NCBI GenBank assembly: GCA_964428355.1
Contig: CAYRYU010000018.1
Location: 1 to 64,000 of the forward strand
DNA: 64,000 nt
Reading direction: 5' to 3'
Source of the DNA: CAYRYU01 sp964428355
Lineage (GTDB): Bacteria > Muiribacteriota > Ozemobacteria > Ozemobacterales > Ozemobacteraceae
Part shown: positions 7,514 to 15,910 of the stretch, piece after piece
Numbering within the stretch: position 1 is the first letter of the stretch
Layout: each line of letters starts with the position of its first letter
The notes under the pieces: model-generated
What the model was told of the DNA's origin: nothing
The model's input: the letters and a program-made list of their open reading frames with translations, nothing else
Databases searched by the model: none
Position numbers and translations under genes: made by a program

Positions 7514-8899
7514 CTATTCCGCCTTTCCTGCCTCGAAAGAAGTCTGGGTATCGACCACGTGGAGTGGAAGCCGGACAACGGTCTCGTTCCCAACCTTGTC
7601 CGAACCGGTCATGACGAACTCATACTCGGGCTGGTCCGAATACTTTTCCCGGGGGAAGTTGGGCACTCGGAACAGGAAGGCTCCCTCGACCTTCTCGACG
7701 GTCTTTCCACCCTTCTCCTGGATCGAATAGGTGACCGCGGTGGGATCCGCACCGCCGTTATCGCTCTGGCGGGCGATTACGAGGAACGGAACGTTCCGAC
7801 GGACATACACCGCGGAGTTGGGGGCGGAAACCGCATCGACGCTGGCGCGCCGGGTCCGCGTGAGGGCGTTGGAAAGGGTCATGCTGACCTTGTCGCCTTC
7901 CTCCGAAAGCTTGCGTCCACCCTGGTCGAAGAGCGCGCCCTTCTTCACGATAGCCGATGTTTTCCTTTCAGCGGGAGCATCGGTGGGGGATTCGACGATC
8001 GCCAGGAGGCTCGATTCCTTCAGATCTCCCTTGAATTCTGTATCGGGGGCGATCTTGCCCTTCAATTCGGAAAGCTGCTTGTCGAAATTGTCCGCAAGAG
8101 CGGCTTCGCTTTCGGCAAGGTTGATGGCTCCGGCACCTTCCTGGAAAAGGGCGAACAGGTTGGGGGAGGTGATGTCATGAGCCTTGACCTTCATTACATT
8201 GGTGGAGGTAACGACCTGCCGGCCGCCGCCAGGGTTGGTGGTGCTTCCTGAAGCCTTGTCGCTTCCCTCTCCGCCAGGAGTGCTCTGGTTACCCGAGGAG
8301 GCTTGGGAGCCGCCGGCTCCTGGAGGCGTGGTCTGCTGGCTGCCGGCTCCTTCGCTTCCGCCCGATCCGGGGGTGTTGACCAGGAGGTCCTTTCCACTGG
8401 CGCCATCGCTGCCACCGGTGATTCCGGTGGTGGAGCCGCCGGCTTCCTCGGTTCCGCGGGCACCGTCGTTCTCGAGAGCGTAGGTTCCGGGGGTGGGGAA
8501 GGAGGTCTGGAAAAAGGCCTTGTTGGTGTTCGCAATCTGGAGGATGGATTCCGTTCCATCATCATTTTGGCGCTTGACGGTCCAGGTGATGTTGGGGGGA
8601 CCGGAGTACTTGGCGTTTTTCGCCTCTGCCCCGAGACCCGTCGTAGTTTTCTGATACAATTCCGAATTCTCGACCATTCCCTTCGAGTTGCGGGGAGGTT
8701 CGCAGTCCTCTTCGAAGTTCTCGATCCCCTTTTCCGTTCCACGGAAGCCCTCGGGCATCAGGCCCGGAACCCCTGAAACGACCCCGATATTCATCGGGGG
8801 ACTGGGAATCCGAATGGTCGGGGCCTGCTGGGCGAGACACAGCCATCCGGCCATGACGAGGGTGAACGCCAGGAGAACCTTAAAACCCGTCCTGTTCAT
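7514..8899 (-). CDS. Secreted protein with Gly/Ser/Thr-rich centre, unknown function
   Basis: This 461-residue exported protein has a signal peptide (MNRTGFKVLLAFTLVMAGWLCLA) and a strong ribosome site (AGGAGG, seven bases before ATG 8899). Residues about 140-245 are low complexity, rich in Gly, Ser, Thr and Ala, while the flanking regions look folded. The C-terminal part (VYVRRNVPFLVIARQSDN... to VVRLPLHVVDTQTSF) has the alternating pattern of an Ig-like domain and resembles the end of the protein encoded downstream, suggesting the two are related. It is the first gene of a two-gene operon above pilin triad 1. No catalytic motif is visible. Confidence 0.65.
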   Translation of the reverse strand: MNRTGFKVLLAFTLVMAGWLCLAQQAPTIRIPSPPMNIGVVSGVPGLMPEGFRGTEKGIENFEEDCEPPRNSKGMVENSELYQKTTTGLGAEAKNAKYSGPPNITWTVKRQNDDGTESILQIANTNKAFFQTSFPTPGTYALENDGARGTEEAGGSTTGITGGSDGASGKDLLVNTPGSGGSEGAGSQQTTPPGAGGSQASSGNQSTPGGEGSDKASGSTTNPGGGRQVVTSTNVMKVKAHDITSPNLFALFQEGAGAINLAESEAALADNFDKQLSELKGKIAPDTEFKGDLKESSLLAIVESPTDAPAERKTSAIVKKGALFDQGGRKLSEEGDKVSMTLSNALTRTRRASVDAVSAPNSAVYVRRNVPFLVIARQSDNGGADPTAVTYSIQEKGGKTVEKVEGAFLFRVPNFPREKYSDQPEYEFVMTGSDKVGNETVVRLPLHVVDTQTSFEAGKAE

Positions 8900-9353
8900 A
8901 GAATCCTCCTTGTAAAATGTCCGATGAGTCATCAATTCCTACCATACTTACGCGTACCTGGGTTTAGGGGTTCGAAAATTTCCCCTCCTGGGGAATATCA
9001 AAAGAAGCGGATTCCGTACACACCTGCGGTCAGGGCGTCAACCGGAACCGGAGGGGAACCGGTCCATTCCATTGAAACACAATTTCCTCCCTTGGTCAAA
9101 GTTAAGGAATTCCGGGAAAAAAAAACGTCGCGTTTTGGCGCGACGCAGGAAATGGGTAGATTGGGGGGAGAAAAAGGGATTTGAATTCGTTGCACGTTCC
9201 AGAATCATATACGAGTCCCTTCGAGTCGAGGTTCAAAATTTCGGTGGATTTTTTTCCCCGAACAATGAAACGTTCATCAACAGGCAGGATGTTGGCCATT
9301 TTTTCCGTCTTCCGGTTTGAACGCCGGCCTGGATCGTGGGAGAATGCCTTCTG
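8900..9353. other. Intergenic region between divergent operons
   Basis: This stretch of about 450 bp separates the minus-strand secreted-protein operon from the plus-strand metallopeptidase gene. I find no convincing protein gene in it. It carries the Shine-Dalgarno sequence of the gene at 8899 and an orphan minus-strand terminator at 9117-9145. The 9160-9240 part has faint tRNA-like similarity on the minus strand (TTCAAATCCC) but does not fold into a tRNA. Confidence 0.6.
9117..9145 (-). terminator. Orphan intrinsic terminator, minus strand
   Basis: A perfect stem (CGTCGCG / CGCGACG, loop CCAAAA) is followed by nine T on the minus strand. No minus-strand gene precedes it: the next gene in that direction is on the plus strand at 9354. 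It therefore implies a short untranslated transcript starting somewhere between about 9150 and 9330. Confidence 0.75.
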
Positions 9354-11558
9354 ATGAGACGAATCGTCCTCGAATCGTTCAAACTACTTTTCGCCGGAAG
9401 CCTGCTTTTCGCGCTTTTCATCCTAGGATCCCAGTTTTTCGGCCGACCGGATCTCAAAGCCAAGGCCGGGATGCTGACTCCAGCATGGCTGGTGTCCGAT
9501 GATTCCCTGGACAGGTGGGTACGGACAGCTGTCGTTCGGGAAAGACTCCACCAGAAAGGCTGGAAATCAACGGTTGAAGGTGTGGTTTCCCGGGGTTTTC
9601 CCGGCCAGAGGCTGGCTTCCTGGTCCGAGCAGATTCTTTTGGGCCGTATTTCCCTTGGCCGCTGGATGGATTCCTCCCCATGGATTTTCCCTGAAATTGA
9701 GCTTATGCCTCTGAATGGGGTTGAAGGCGCTTTCGAGAACTTTTTCTTCATCAGTGTGGATCCACAAGCTCCAGATCCCTCGAGAGTCCTTTTCCATGAG
9801 CTGGGCCACCTCTACCTCCTTTTCAGCCTGCTTCCCGGCCTTCCTGTCGATTGCCCCAGGTGGTTCAATGAAGGGTTGGCAGAAGAGGTTTCCGACAAGC
9901 TCGCTTCGAATTCGGTTTCCCGGTGGGACTTCCAGGCGATCCCCCGCAATATGGTGGTTCCCTTTCAGGAACTATCCTCTTCATTCGGGAAATCCGGATC
10001 GTTCACAGAGTTTCAGGCTCAACACGCCTTCCGACTTTTCCTTGACCGATTCGGTTGGGGAGGGGTCCGCCGGGTAACCCGGGGTCTGTCTGGTGGACGG
10101 CCTTTTCGGTCGGTTTTTCTCATGGAATTCGGGTTCCCCCCCGAGAGGTTTTCAGAAACCGTTGCTCGGGATTTTTCCAAAACCCGGATCCTGGAGAACC
10201 TCCCTCCCCAGGAATTTTCCAAAAGGCTTCAAATGATGGCAGCTTTTCTGAGCCCTCCGGAAATCCTCCCCCTTCTCTCAATACTTCCTGACTCCGCCCT
10301 CTCACCGGAGGACAGGGCGAAAATCGAAAAACGGGTTCGGGTTGCGGAAACGCGGCGATGTCTGGCAAGAGGTCTCCCCGAAGAAGCTCTCGGTTGGCTT
10401 GGAAAAGCCGCCCAGGGTGGTGGAGTAGATCCTGAAACCCGTTTTCTGGTCGGAGAATGCAAGAGGATGCTCTTCGAAAAAGGCCGGGAAACCTCACAAC
10501 AACTGGATTCTCGCCCCGAAAGATCGGGATGGTTGGGAGTATTGATCGTCCTGATTTCCGGTTTGTTAGCTGTCAGGGCGTATCGGTGGTTTCGGGCCAG
10601 GATGTTTCCACCGCTTGCCCTGGCATGGGAAATCCGGGACCGATCGAATCTGGTTTTCCGGTTCCTTGTGCTCATCCTGGTGCTTCTCGGGGGAGGATGG
10701 TTTTTCCGATTCATCATCATCGGCGCGGGACCATACATCGGATTCCCCGTGGACGACGATCATTCCAGAATCATTCTGGCGGAAAATCTCGTCGTCCTGC
10801 TTTGGACAGCCTTGTTCTTTTTCTTCTCCGCCGAAGGCCCGACTCGTTCCCGTTGGCTCCCGGAGGCGAGTGTTTCGGGAGCCCCTCCCCTCCGGACTGA
10901 CGGGGTGAGTGTTTCGGGAGCCCCTCCCCTCCGGACTGACGGGGTGAGTGTTTCGGGAGCACCCACCCTCCTTACCGGGGCAACTCCCAGATACTCTTTT
11001 TCGATGGCCCTGATGGTCTTGTCCGGATTCTGCGGAAGCCTGGCTTTCGTTTCCCCGGCCCTCGGGGGGTGGCAGCCTTCAGGATTGCCGCTTGGAGAGA
11101 GGCTCATTTCCTTCATGGTGTTCCTTGCAATCTCGGGGGCATTCGGCCTGGCTTTTTGGAAGACAGTACAATCCTGGATGAACCAGGTCACCAGTCCCGA
11201 CAAATGGTTTCCGGCACTGGGGTATGGGTTGTTTCGTGCCGGCCTGTCAGCGTCGTTTCCCGAAACCCTCTTTACCGTTGCGTTTGGTCGCGTTCTCTCC
11301 GGTTACCTCAATCTCGGGGGGAGTTGGGTGGGTGTCATGGTGGCTGATGTTCTTTTTGCGGCCCCCCATTTCCTGCTTGTAACGAACGGTTTTCCCTCCC
11401 AGGATCCTCTCGGGGGAGCTTTTTGGGGGCCCAGGCTCGGTTGGTGGGCTTGGGGAATCCCGCTTTTGGGAGCCTTTTTTCTTCTTTGGAAAGGCGGAAT
11501 GTTTGCTCCCCCGTCATCTGATATAATTGTGCGAGAGGATTCTGGAAAAGACGGGTAG
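9354..11558 (+). CDS. Membrane-bound zinc metallopeptidase-like protein
   Basis: This is a two-part protein of about 734 residues. After an N-terminal anchor (about residues 8-28) comes an extracytoplasmic domain with a gluzincin-type zinc site: FHELGHLY (HExxH near residue 147) and about 20 residues later WFNEGLAEE, whose first Glu would be the third zinc ligand. This is the peptidase MA pattern. A cysteine-containing helical region follows, then at least seven membrane segments (from about residue 395 to the end). A linker near residues 500-545 is made of a 13-residue repeat encoded by tandem DNA. ATG 9354 is preferred over GTG 9336. The C-terminal membrane part resembles CPBP-type prenyl endopeptidases only loosely. 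It lies directly upstream of pilin triad 2. Confidence 0.7.
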   Translation: MRRIVLESFKLLFAGSLLFALFILGSQFFGRPDLKAKAGMLTPAWLVSDDSLDRWVRTAVVRERLHQKGWKSTVEGVVSRGFPGQRLASWSEQILLGRISLGRWMDSSPWIFPEIELMPLNGVEGAFENFFFISVDPQAPDPSRVLFHELGHLYLLFSLLPGLPVDCPRWFNEGLAEEVSDKLASNSVSRWDFQAIPRNMVVPFQELSSSFGKSGSFTEFQAQHAFRLFLDRFGWGGVRRVTRGLSGGRPFRSVFLMEFGFPPERFSETVARDFSKTRILENLPPQEFSKRLQMMAAFLSPPEILPLLSILPDSALSPEDRAKIEKRVRVAETRRCLARGLPEEALGWLGKAAQGGGVDPETRFLVGECKRMLFEKGRETSQQLDSRPERSGWLGVLIVLISGLLAVRAYRWFRARMFPPLALAWEIRDRSNLVFRFLVLILVLLGGGWFFRFIIIGAGPYIGFPVDDDHSRIILAENLVVLLWTALFFFFSAEGPTRSRWLPEASVSGAPPLRTDGVSVSGAPPLRTDGVSVSGAPTLLTGATPRYSFSMALMVLSGFCGSLAFVSPALGGWQPSGLPLGERLISFMVFLAISGAFGLAFWKTVQSWMNQVTSPDKWFPALGYGLFRAGLSASFPETLFTVAFGRVLSGYLNLGGSWVGVMVADVLFAAPHFLLVTNGFPSQDPLGGAFWGPRLGWWAWGIPLLGAFFLLWKGGMFAPPSSDIIVREDSGKDG
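10868..10982 (+). repeat. In-frame 39-bp tandem repeat (2 exact copies plus 1 decayed)
   Basis: Two identical 39-bp units (10868-10906 and 10907-10945) are followed by a partial, changed third. Each encodes 13 residues with the core SVSGAPPLRTDGV. The length keeps the reading frame, and the block falls in a cytoplasmic or periplasmic linker between membrane segments. Confidence 0.85.
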
Positions 11559-11619
11559 CCTCCCCTCAAACGGTTGTTTTGCAACCTTTTTCCAAGAGGA
11601 TACGTTAATTGTACTGGAG

Positions 11620-12144
11620 ATGAAGGAACCACTCCAAAGAGGGAAAGAATGCTCTCTTTTTCTCCACCAGGATGGTTTCACATTGGTGGAGATGATTGTC
11701 GCGTTCGCGTTGTTCAGCACCCTTATGGCAATCGGGCTTCGTGCCTGGAGCCAGTTCGGTGGAAGGGCTGCCGAAAATCTCGCTCAGCGACTGCTCCTTC
11801 AGATCGAAGCGCGAAAAGCACTCGTCAGCCTGTACAGGGAACTCCAGGAGGGAGTCGAAGTGGTTTCTCCGGTTCCTGGAAGCAGTCTTCCATACCTGGT
11901 TTTCAAGGACAGCGTAAATGATCTGCGGATGGTTTACCTTGCAGACGATCCGATGGAGACGAAAAAAGAGGGGGAACCGATCTTCAGGATGATGATAATC
12001 AGGCGTGAAGTGGGAAAACCTTCGTGCGATGACCCGAAAACCCTGATGGAACATGTAAAGAAAATCGAGTTCACCACCTTTCACCCGGGGGCGGTTCTTG
12101 TTTCGGGCAACCTGAGGGGGGGCGGGGGGAGTTTCCATTCGTGA
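11620..12144 (+). CDS. Minor pilin-like protein (triad 2, first member)
   Basis: This 174-residue prepilin-like protein has a leader with basic residues and then the cleavage motif DGFTLVEMIVAFALFSTLM, with Glu at mature position 5. The soluble part is short and ends in a glycine-rich tail (RGGGGSFHS). The frame is open back to 11527, inside the end of the metallopeptidase gene region, but ATG 11620 gives a leader of normal size; the ribosome site there (GGAG directly next to ATG) is poor, so an upstream non-ATG start near AGAGGA at 11596 is possible. It is the first of three consecutive plus-strand pilin-like genes and matches the GspJ/PilW or GspH class by size. Confidence 0.72.
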   Translation: MKEPLQRGKECSLFLHQDGFTLVEMIVAFALFSTLMAIGLRAWSQFGGRAAENLAQRLLLQIEARKALVSLYRELQEGVEVVSPVPGSSLPYLVFKDSVNDLRMVYLADDPMETKKEGEPIFRMMIIRREVGKPSCDDPKTLMEHVKKIEFTTFHPGAVLVSGNLRGGGGSFHS

Positions 12145-12196
12145 ACTTTGTCCGTCTTCAGAATTCCCTCTCCGAGGACCAAAGGTAGAGTTTTCA

Positions 12197-12206
12197 GGAG
12201 GTGATC
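12197..12206 (+). promoter_or_regulatory. Strong ribosome binding site
   Basis: AGGAGGTGAT is a near-perfect anti-Shine-Dalgarno match just before ATG 12210. It fixes the start of the PilX-like gene and shows independent, strong initiation within the triad. Confidence 0.85.
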
Positions 12207-12209
12207 TGA

Positions 12210-13322
12210 ATGGGGCGCAAGAGAGGTATTGCCCTGGGAGTGACAATCGGAATCGTGGTCATCCTCTTCCTCGCGGGATATACGATCATCCATCTTTCCC
12301 AGGGCGTTCAACGGCAGCTCGAGTATTCCGATTCCGTCATCCGTGCTCAATACATCGCCGAATCCGGGATAAATGCCCTGGTCGCCCGGTTGATGGCTAG
12401 ACCGTGGGAAGAACGATGGTTTTCCCCCGGGGGAAAAGCCGGTTCGCAGATCCCGTTCGGGGGCGGGGTTTACGACTACTTCATCCAGGACACCCCCAAT
12501 CGGGATTTCCAGGTCGATATCTGGGTTCGGTCAAACTACAGGGAAGCGAAGAGGGCCTACTTCTGGAGGATCAAGTTCGATCCAAACCTCTTCAAAGGCA
12601 TCCTTGAAGGGCTGATCGCCGGGGCGTTGGAAACCGATCCGGAAAAGCACCCCACATCGGCGCCTCAAGCCGCTCCGCTTTCGGAGGATATGGACAAAAA
12701 CATCGCGAAGCGGGATTCCAACCACTCGAAATCCGAGGCAATCTCATCGAATGTTCGCAAAACTACCGATGCCAATGAAGCTCTCAGGGAAATCGGAGTC
12801 TCGGATGGTTCGATAGGACGTTCGGGATCTTCAGGCAAGCCCGATGCCCCAACCGGGATTACTCCTTCCTCACCGAAAGCGGTAACCTCATTATTCGAAG
12901 GGATTCCCTCGAAATTCTACCCCAAGGGCGATCTCGAAGATTTCCTCGTGGCCGAAACACCCAAGAAAACTCACGAACCTCCACCGGACAGAGTTGCCGC
13001 AAAAGGCGAACCTGTCGAGGGGTTGGGTAATCCGCCTCCAGCGCCTGGTTTGCCTCCAAAAGTCCCTGGAGGCCCTGGAGTGCCTGGAGTGCCTAACGGA
13101 CCTCCTCCGCAGGCCCCTGAAAATTTCGGCCGAAAGGTTACAAGTCGGGATGGCGTTGCAAATACCAACCCCATCGATGCAGAGGCTTCTCCCATCCCGG
13201 TGAAACCCGGCGTAGAAACGAACGGTACCAAGGAAGATGGACCAAATGCCAAAGCCGAAGAAAAAACGAACATTGAGGAAAGAAATCCCAAGAAACCAGG
13301 GGAAAATGACTCTGATCAGTGA
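12210..13322 (+). CDS. Minor pilin-like protein, PilX/GspK type (triad 2)
   Basis: This protein of 370 residues has the PilX/GspK N-terminus: MGRKRG, then the hydrophobic helix IALGVTIGIVVILFLAGYTI without Glu5, then IRAQYIAESGINALVARL, the conserved helix extension. The folded part ends near residue 145. The remainder is a long low-complexity tail rich in Pro, Gly, Lys, Asn and Glu (for example PPKVPGGPGVPGVPNGPP) that looks disordered. Such a tail is unusual for a tip pilin and might be surface exposed. It is the middle gene of triad 2 and ends four bases inside the longest frame of the next gene. Confidence 0.7.
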   Translation: MGRKRGIALGVTIGIVVILFLAGYTIIHLSQGVQRQLEYSDSVIRAQYIAESGINALVARLMARPWEERWFSPGGKAGSQIPFGGGVYDYFIQDTPNRDFQVDIWVRSNYREAKRAYFWRIKFDPNLFKGILEGLIAGALETDPEKHPTSAPQAAPLSEDMDKNIAKRDSNHSKSEAISSNVRKTTDANEALREIGVSDGSIGRSGSSGKPDAPTGITPSSPKAVTSLFEGIPSKFYPKGDLEDFLVAETPKKTHEPPPDRVAAKGEPVEGLGNPPPAPGLPPKVPGGPGVPGVPNGPPPQAPENFGRKVTSRDGVANTNPIDAEASPIPVKPGVETNGTKEDGPNAKAEEKTNIEERNPKKPGENDSDQ

Positions 13323-13345
13323 GATTCCAAGGATTGGAGTTTGAA

Positions 13346-14782
13346 ATGGGGAGGAGGACCCTTAAGCAATCCCCTTTCCGGAGAAGAGGTTTCTCGCTCG
13401 TCGAGATCCTCGTTGCCATGGTCATTCTTGTCACCTCCGGAATGGGGCTGATTCTCGTTTTCCGGCAGGGTGGAGCGCGAAGCGAAGCCTTTTCGGCGGA
13501 ACACTATTCCGCCATGTTCATTGCCCAGAAGATCTTCGAGGACCTGAACAGCCGGATCCAGGAAAACCCCCACTATTTCAATCACCTTCGCGAAAACGAC
13601 AGCATTCCCCAAAGAACGGTCGTAAATGATTCTGACGGTTTCTTCCGGCTGATCCAGAACAAGGTCCGACTCGACTTTTTCGACGAGTCCGAAGATCTGC
13701 CCATAACCGATGACGCGGGAGCTGCATTTAGACAGCTGAAAACCTTCAGCTATTCCATGGACGTTTTCCGGGGTTGCGATCCCGAGACGGGGAATGAAAT
13801 TCCGGGACTCCTGGACGTGAAGATCACGGTCTACTGGAAGGACAAGGGAGGGATCGACCAGCAATACGAAATTCGCCAGATCGTTCAGGGAAATGACCAG
13901 AACGTCTTCAAGGAAGCCGACCCGGCGAAGTTCCCGGAGTTTGCTTCCGATGCTATCGCAAAATCTCTATGGAGTGCATGTGGAGGGACGGAGGAGACGG
14001 CTCCGCGGTCTTTTGAGGAGTTCATGTCAAAGAACCAGGGCGATCGGGAACTGGTGCTTGCGGTGGGGACCCTCGTCCATCTCTGGGCTGTCGCCGAGGC
14101 GGCCAACTTGAAATACAACGACGGGATCGATCAGATCAGGCGAAAACGTGACCTGGCAGCCGCTTCCGGGGAACCAGGGACCTACGACGCGGCCATCTTC
14201 CAGGAAAAAGCCGCCCGTTTGTTCGAGGAAAAAGCAGCCGTACAGGCAGCCCTTTTCGCGAGGGCCCTTCCTGCCGTGCGAAAACTCGCGGGAAAGACCC
14301 TCTCTCGGACTGACCTGGGTGAAGAGATTTTCAAAGCGGTCGATTCCGTAGCGGGATACGTATGGAAGGCGAGTTTCCTCCCCGAAAGGATCGCCTTCGA
14401 CTTTGATGCTTCGCGGGCATTACTCGGAGAACTTCTTTCGCCGGCCTACAAAAAGGGCTTTTCGGGTCGAAAGGTCGGCCCGATCCTTTGCAGGATCGTC
14501 GATCTCCACAAAATGGGATTTTTCCTGGCGAAGGAGGTGGGGATGAAAGAAGCCCGTCTCAAGGAGTTGAAGGAACTTCTGGGCAGCCTCAATTCGAAGC
14601 TGAAGGGCCGTCAGCCGCATTTTTTGGAGTTCTTGAACATGGAGTTCCAGATCTGCACCAGCATGGAAACCCTGGAAGCATATTTCGGAGGGGAAAGTGG
14701 AATGGCGGGGATCCTTTCAACGATCGGAGCTTCCCGGGAAACGCTCCAGACGATTTACCGTGGTTTCCCACCCAAACCCTGA
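13346..14782 (+). CDS. Minor pilin-like protein with long helical C-terminal domain (triad 2)
   Basis: This is a 478-residue prepilin-like protein. The motif RRRGFSLVEILVAMVILVTS is a textbook type III signal with Glu5. Residues up to about 195 match the size of a PilV/GspI-like pilin ending in a beta strand (YEIRQIVQG). The remaining 280 residues are alanine-, leucine- and lysine-rich and probably all-helical, unlike any pilin domain I know. ATG 13346 has GGAG seven bases upstream and is preferred to GTG 13319, which overlaps the previous stop. A bidirectional terminator follows at 14818, so triad 2 ends here. Confidence 0.73.
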   Translation: MGRRTLKQSPFRRRGFSLVEILVAMVILVTSGMGLILVFRQGGARSEAFSAEHYSAMFIAQKIFEDLNSRIQENPHYFNHLRENDSIPQRTVVNDSDGFFRLIQNKVRLDFFDESEDLPITDDAGAAFRQLKTFSYSMDVFRGCDPETGNEIPGLLDVKITVYWKDKGGIDQQYEIRQIVQGNDQNVFKEADPAKFPEFASDAIAKSLWSACGGTEETAPRSFEEFMSKNQGDRELVLAVGTLVHLWAVAEAANLKYNDGIDQIRRKRDLAAASGEPGTYDAAIFQEKAARLFEEKAAVQAALFARALPAVRKLAGKTLSRTDLGEEIFKAVDSVAGYVWKASFLPERIAFDFDASRALLGELLSPAYKKGFSGRKVGPILCRIVDLHKMGFFLAKEVGMKEARLKELKELLGSLNSKLKGRQPHFLEFLNMEFQICTSMETLEAYFGGESGMAGILSTIGASRETLQTIYRGFPPKP

Positions 14783-14817
14783 ACAACCTCCCTCGGCTTT
14801 TTTGGGCATGACGAAAC

Positions 14818-14852
14818 GCCCTTCCCCGTTGGTCGCTCGGGAAGGGCATTTT
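14818..14852. terminator. Bidirectional terminator between convergent genes
   Basis: A perfect 9-bp stem (GCCCTTCCC / GGGAAGGGC, 12-base loop) has ATTTTG on the plus side and GTTTCG on the minus side. It lies between the stop of triad 2 (14782) and the small zinc-ribbon gene that points the other way (stop 14911). Confidence 0.6.
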
Positions 14853-14910
14853 GCGCTGGCTTCGGGTTGAAAACCGCTCGGGGAATGATCGGGGATCCGC
14901 CGGGGAATGA

Positions 14911-15054
14911 TCAGAAATCGGCCGGGATCTGGATCTTCCGGTTGCACTTCGGGCAGCGGGCCCATCTTTCTCCTGATGGGTCAACTTCCAGGGCGACGGG
15001 TTCGAAGACGTTGCCGCAGGGACACTCGAGACCGACGATGAGTTCCTCTTCCAT
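14911..15054 (-). CDS. 47-residue zinc-ribbon protein
   Basis: This very short gene has a strong ribosome site (GAGGAGG, seven bases before ATG 15054) and a TGA stop at 14911. The 47-residue product has two cysteine pairs, CPC near residue 11 and CPKC near residue 34, separated by about 20 residues, followed by NRKIQIPADF. This is the size and spacing of a single zinc ribbon of the type that binds nucleic acid or a protein partner. Its codon use agrees with its neighbours. A bidirectional terminator lies downstream. The function is unknown. Confidence 0.75.
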   Translation of the reverse strand: MEEELIVGLECPCGNVFEPVALEVDPSGERWARCPKCNRKIQIPADF

Positions 15055-15142
15055 TTTACGTCCTCCTCGGGTGGCGCTGTCCTCTTCCTAAGATAACCCG
15101 ATACCCCCCCTTTGTCCAATGACCCTTTCCGGCGGGCTTCGC

Positions 15143-15673
15143 TCACTTCAGGAGTTTGTTCCAATCGAGCCTGAACTGGTTCGAAGAATTGGAACTCTTT
15201 CGACGCCTCGATGTCGAACTTGAAGGAATCTTCCAGTTTTGCATCTGCTTCTTGTATTTCTTCATATAGTCAGAAATGATGGTTGTCTGGACATTCTGTT
15301 GCTGGTTCGTCGCGTTTGCCCAATCATCGGAAATCCCCCCGGAACCCGGCACATCGAAGATATTGTACATGAACCCACCCATCCTCATGGCTTCCTTGGT
15401 AAAGAAGATGAGGGTGGCCGAGGCTGTATCCTCTTCGCCAGAGGCGATTCCGTCCTCGAAGAAGGTTCCCGATGCCGGTTCTGAGACCATTATCGCAGGG
15501 GTGAAGGTGGCTTCGGTCACCACGGGTTCCGGACTTTCCCCCGCACGTGAATCCCCGCGAAAAGAATCGGAAAGACCCTCGGGTTCATCACCTTCCTGCG
15601 AGTAACATGCCGTTGCCAGGAGGAGTAATACAAAGACAATGCATAACTTGCCAGAGAAGAAATGACTTTTCAT
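15143..15673 (-). CDS. Small exported protein, possible lipoprotein
   Basis: This protein has 176 residues and starts at ATG 15673 with GGAGG upstream. The signal sequence (MKSHFFSGKLCIVFVLLLLATAC) ends in a cysteine that could be lipidated, although the -3 residue (Ala) is not the usual Leu. The mature part is acidic at first (EGDEPEGLSDSFRGDSRAGE), then hydrophobic and Gly-rich, and ends in a basic Ser/Lys/Arg-rich tail (SSSTSRRRKSSNSSNQ). I recognise no domain. It lies in opposite orientation to the FecR gene that follows, so the two are divergently transcribed from about 15674-15910. Confidence 0.6.
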   Translation of the reverse strand: MKSHFFSGKLCIVFVLLLLATACYSQEGDEPEGLSDSFRGDSRAGESPEPVVTEATFTPAIMVSEPASGTFFEDGIASGEEDTASATLIFFTKEAMRMGGFMYNIFDVPGSGGISDDWANATNQQQNVQTTIISDYMKKYKKQMQNWKIPSSSTSRRRKSSNSSNQFRLDWNKLLK

Positions 15674-15910
15674 TTTCCAACCTCCATATTCCGATTCTAC
15701 CCCGGGGAAGTGAAAATGGTTTAGTCGGTCCCTGACAAGATGCCCTGACATGGTGGTCGAAAAGACCCGCTCTTGGACGAACTTGTCTGCCATGTGTTCC
15801 TCGTTTCCCAGCCCGGGTGGGAGTTCCCCCAGATATCATTTGGAGGTGGTGACCCGGCTTGAACGGAGCAGGGGGATGAGGTACATTGTCGCGGGTCAGG
15901 AGGATTGACC

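Noticed and set aside
9160..9240. tRNA-like sequence on the minus strand (TTCAAATCCC and a GGACTC-like loop)
   Set aside because: The T-stem and anticodon stem do not pair and there is no proper acceptor stem.
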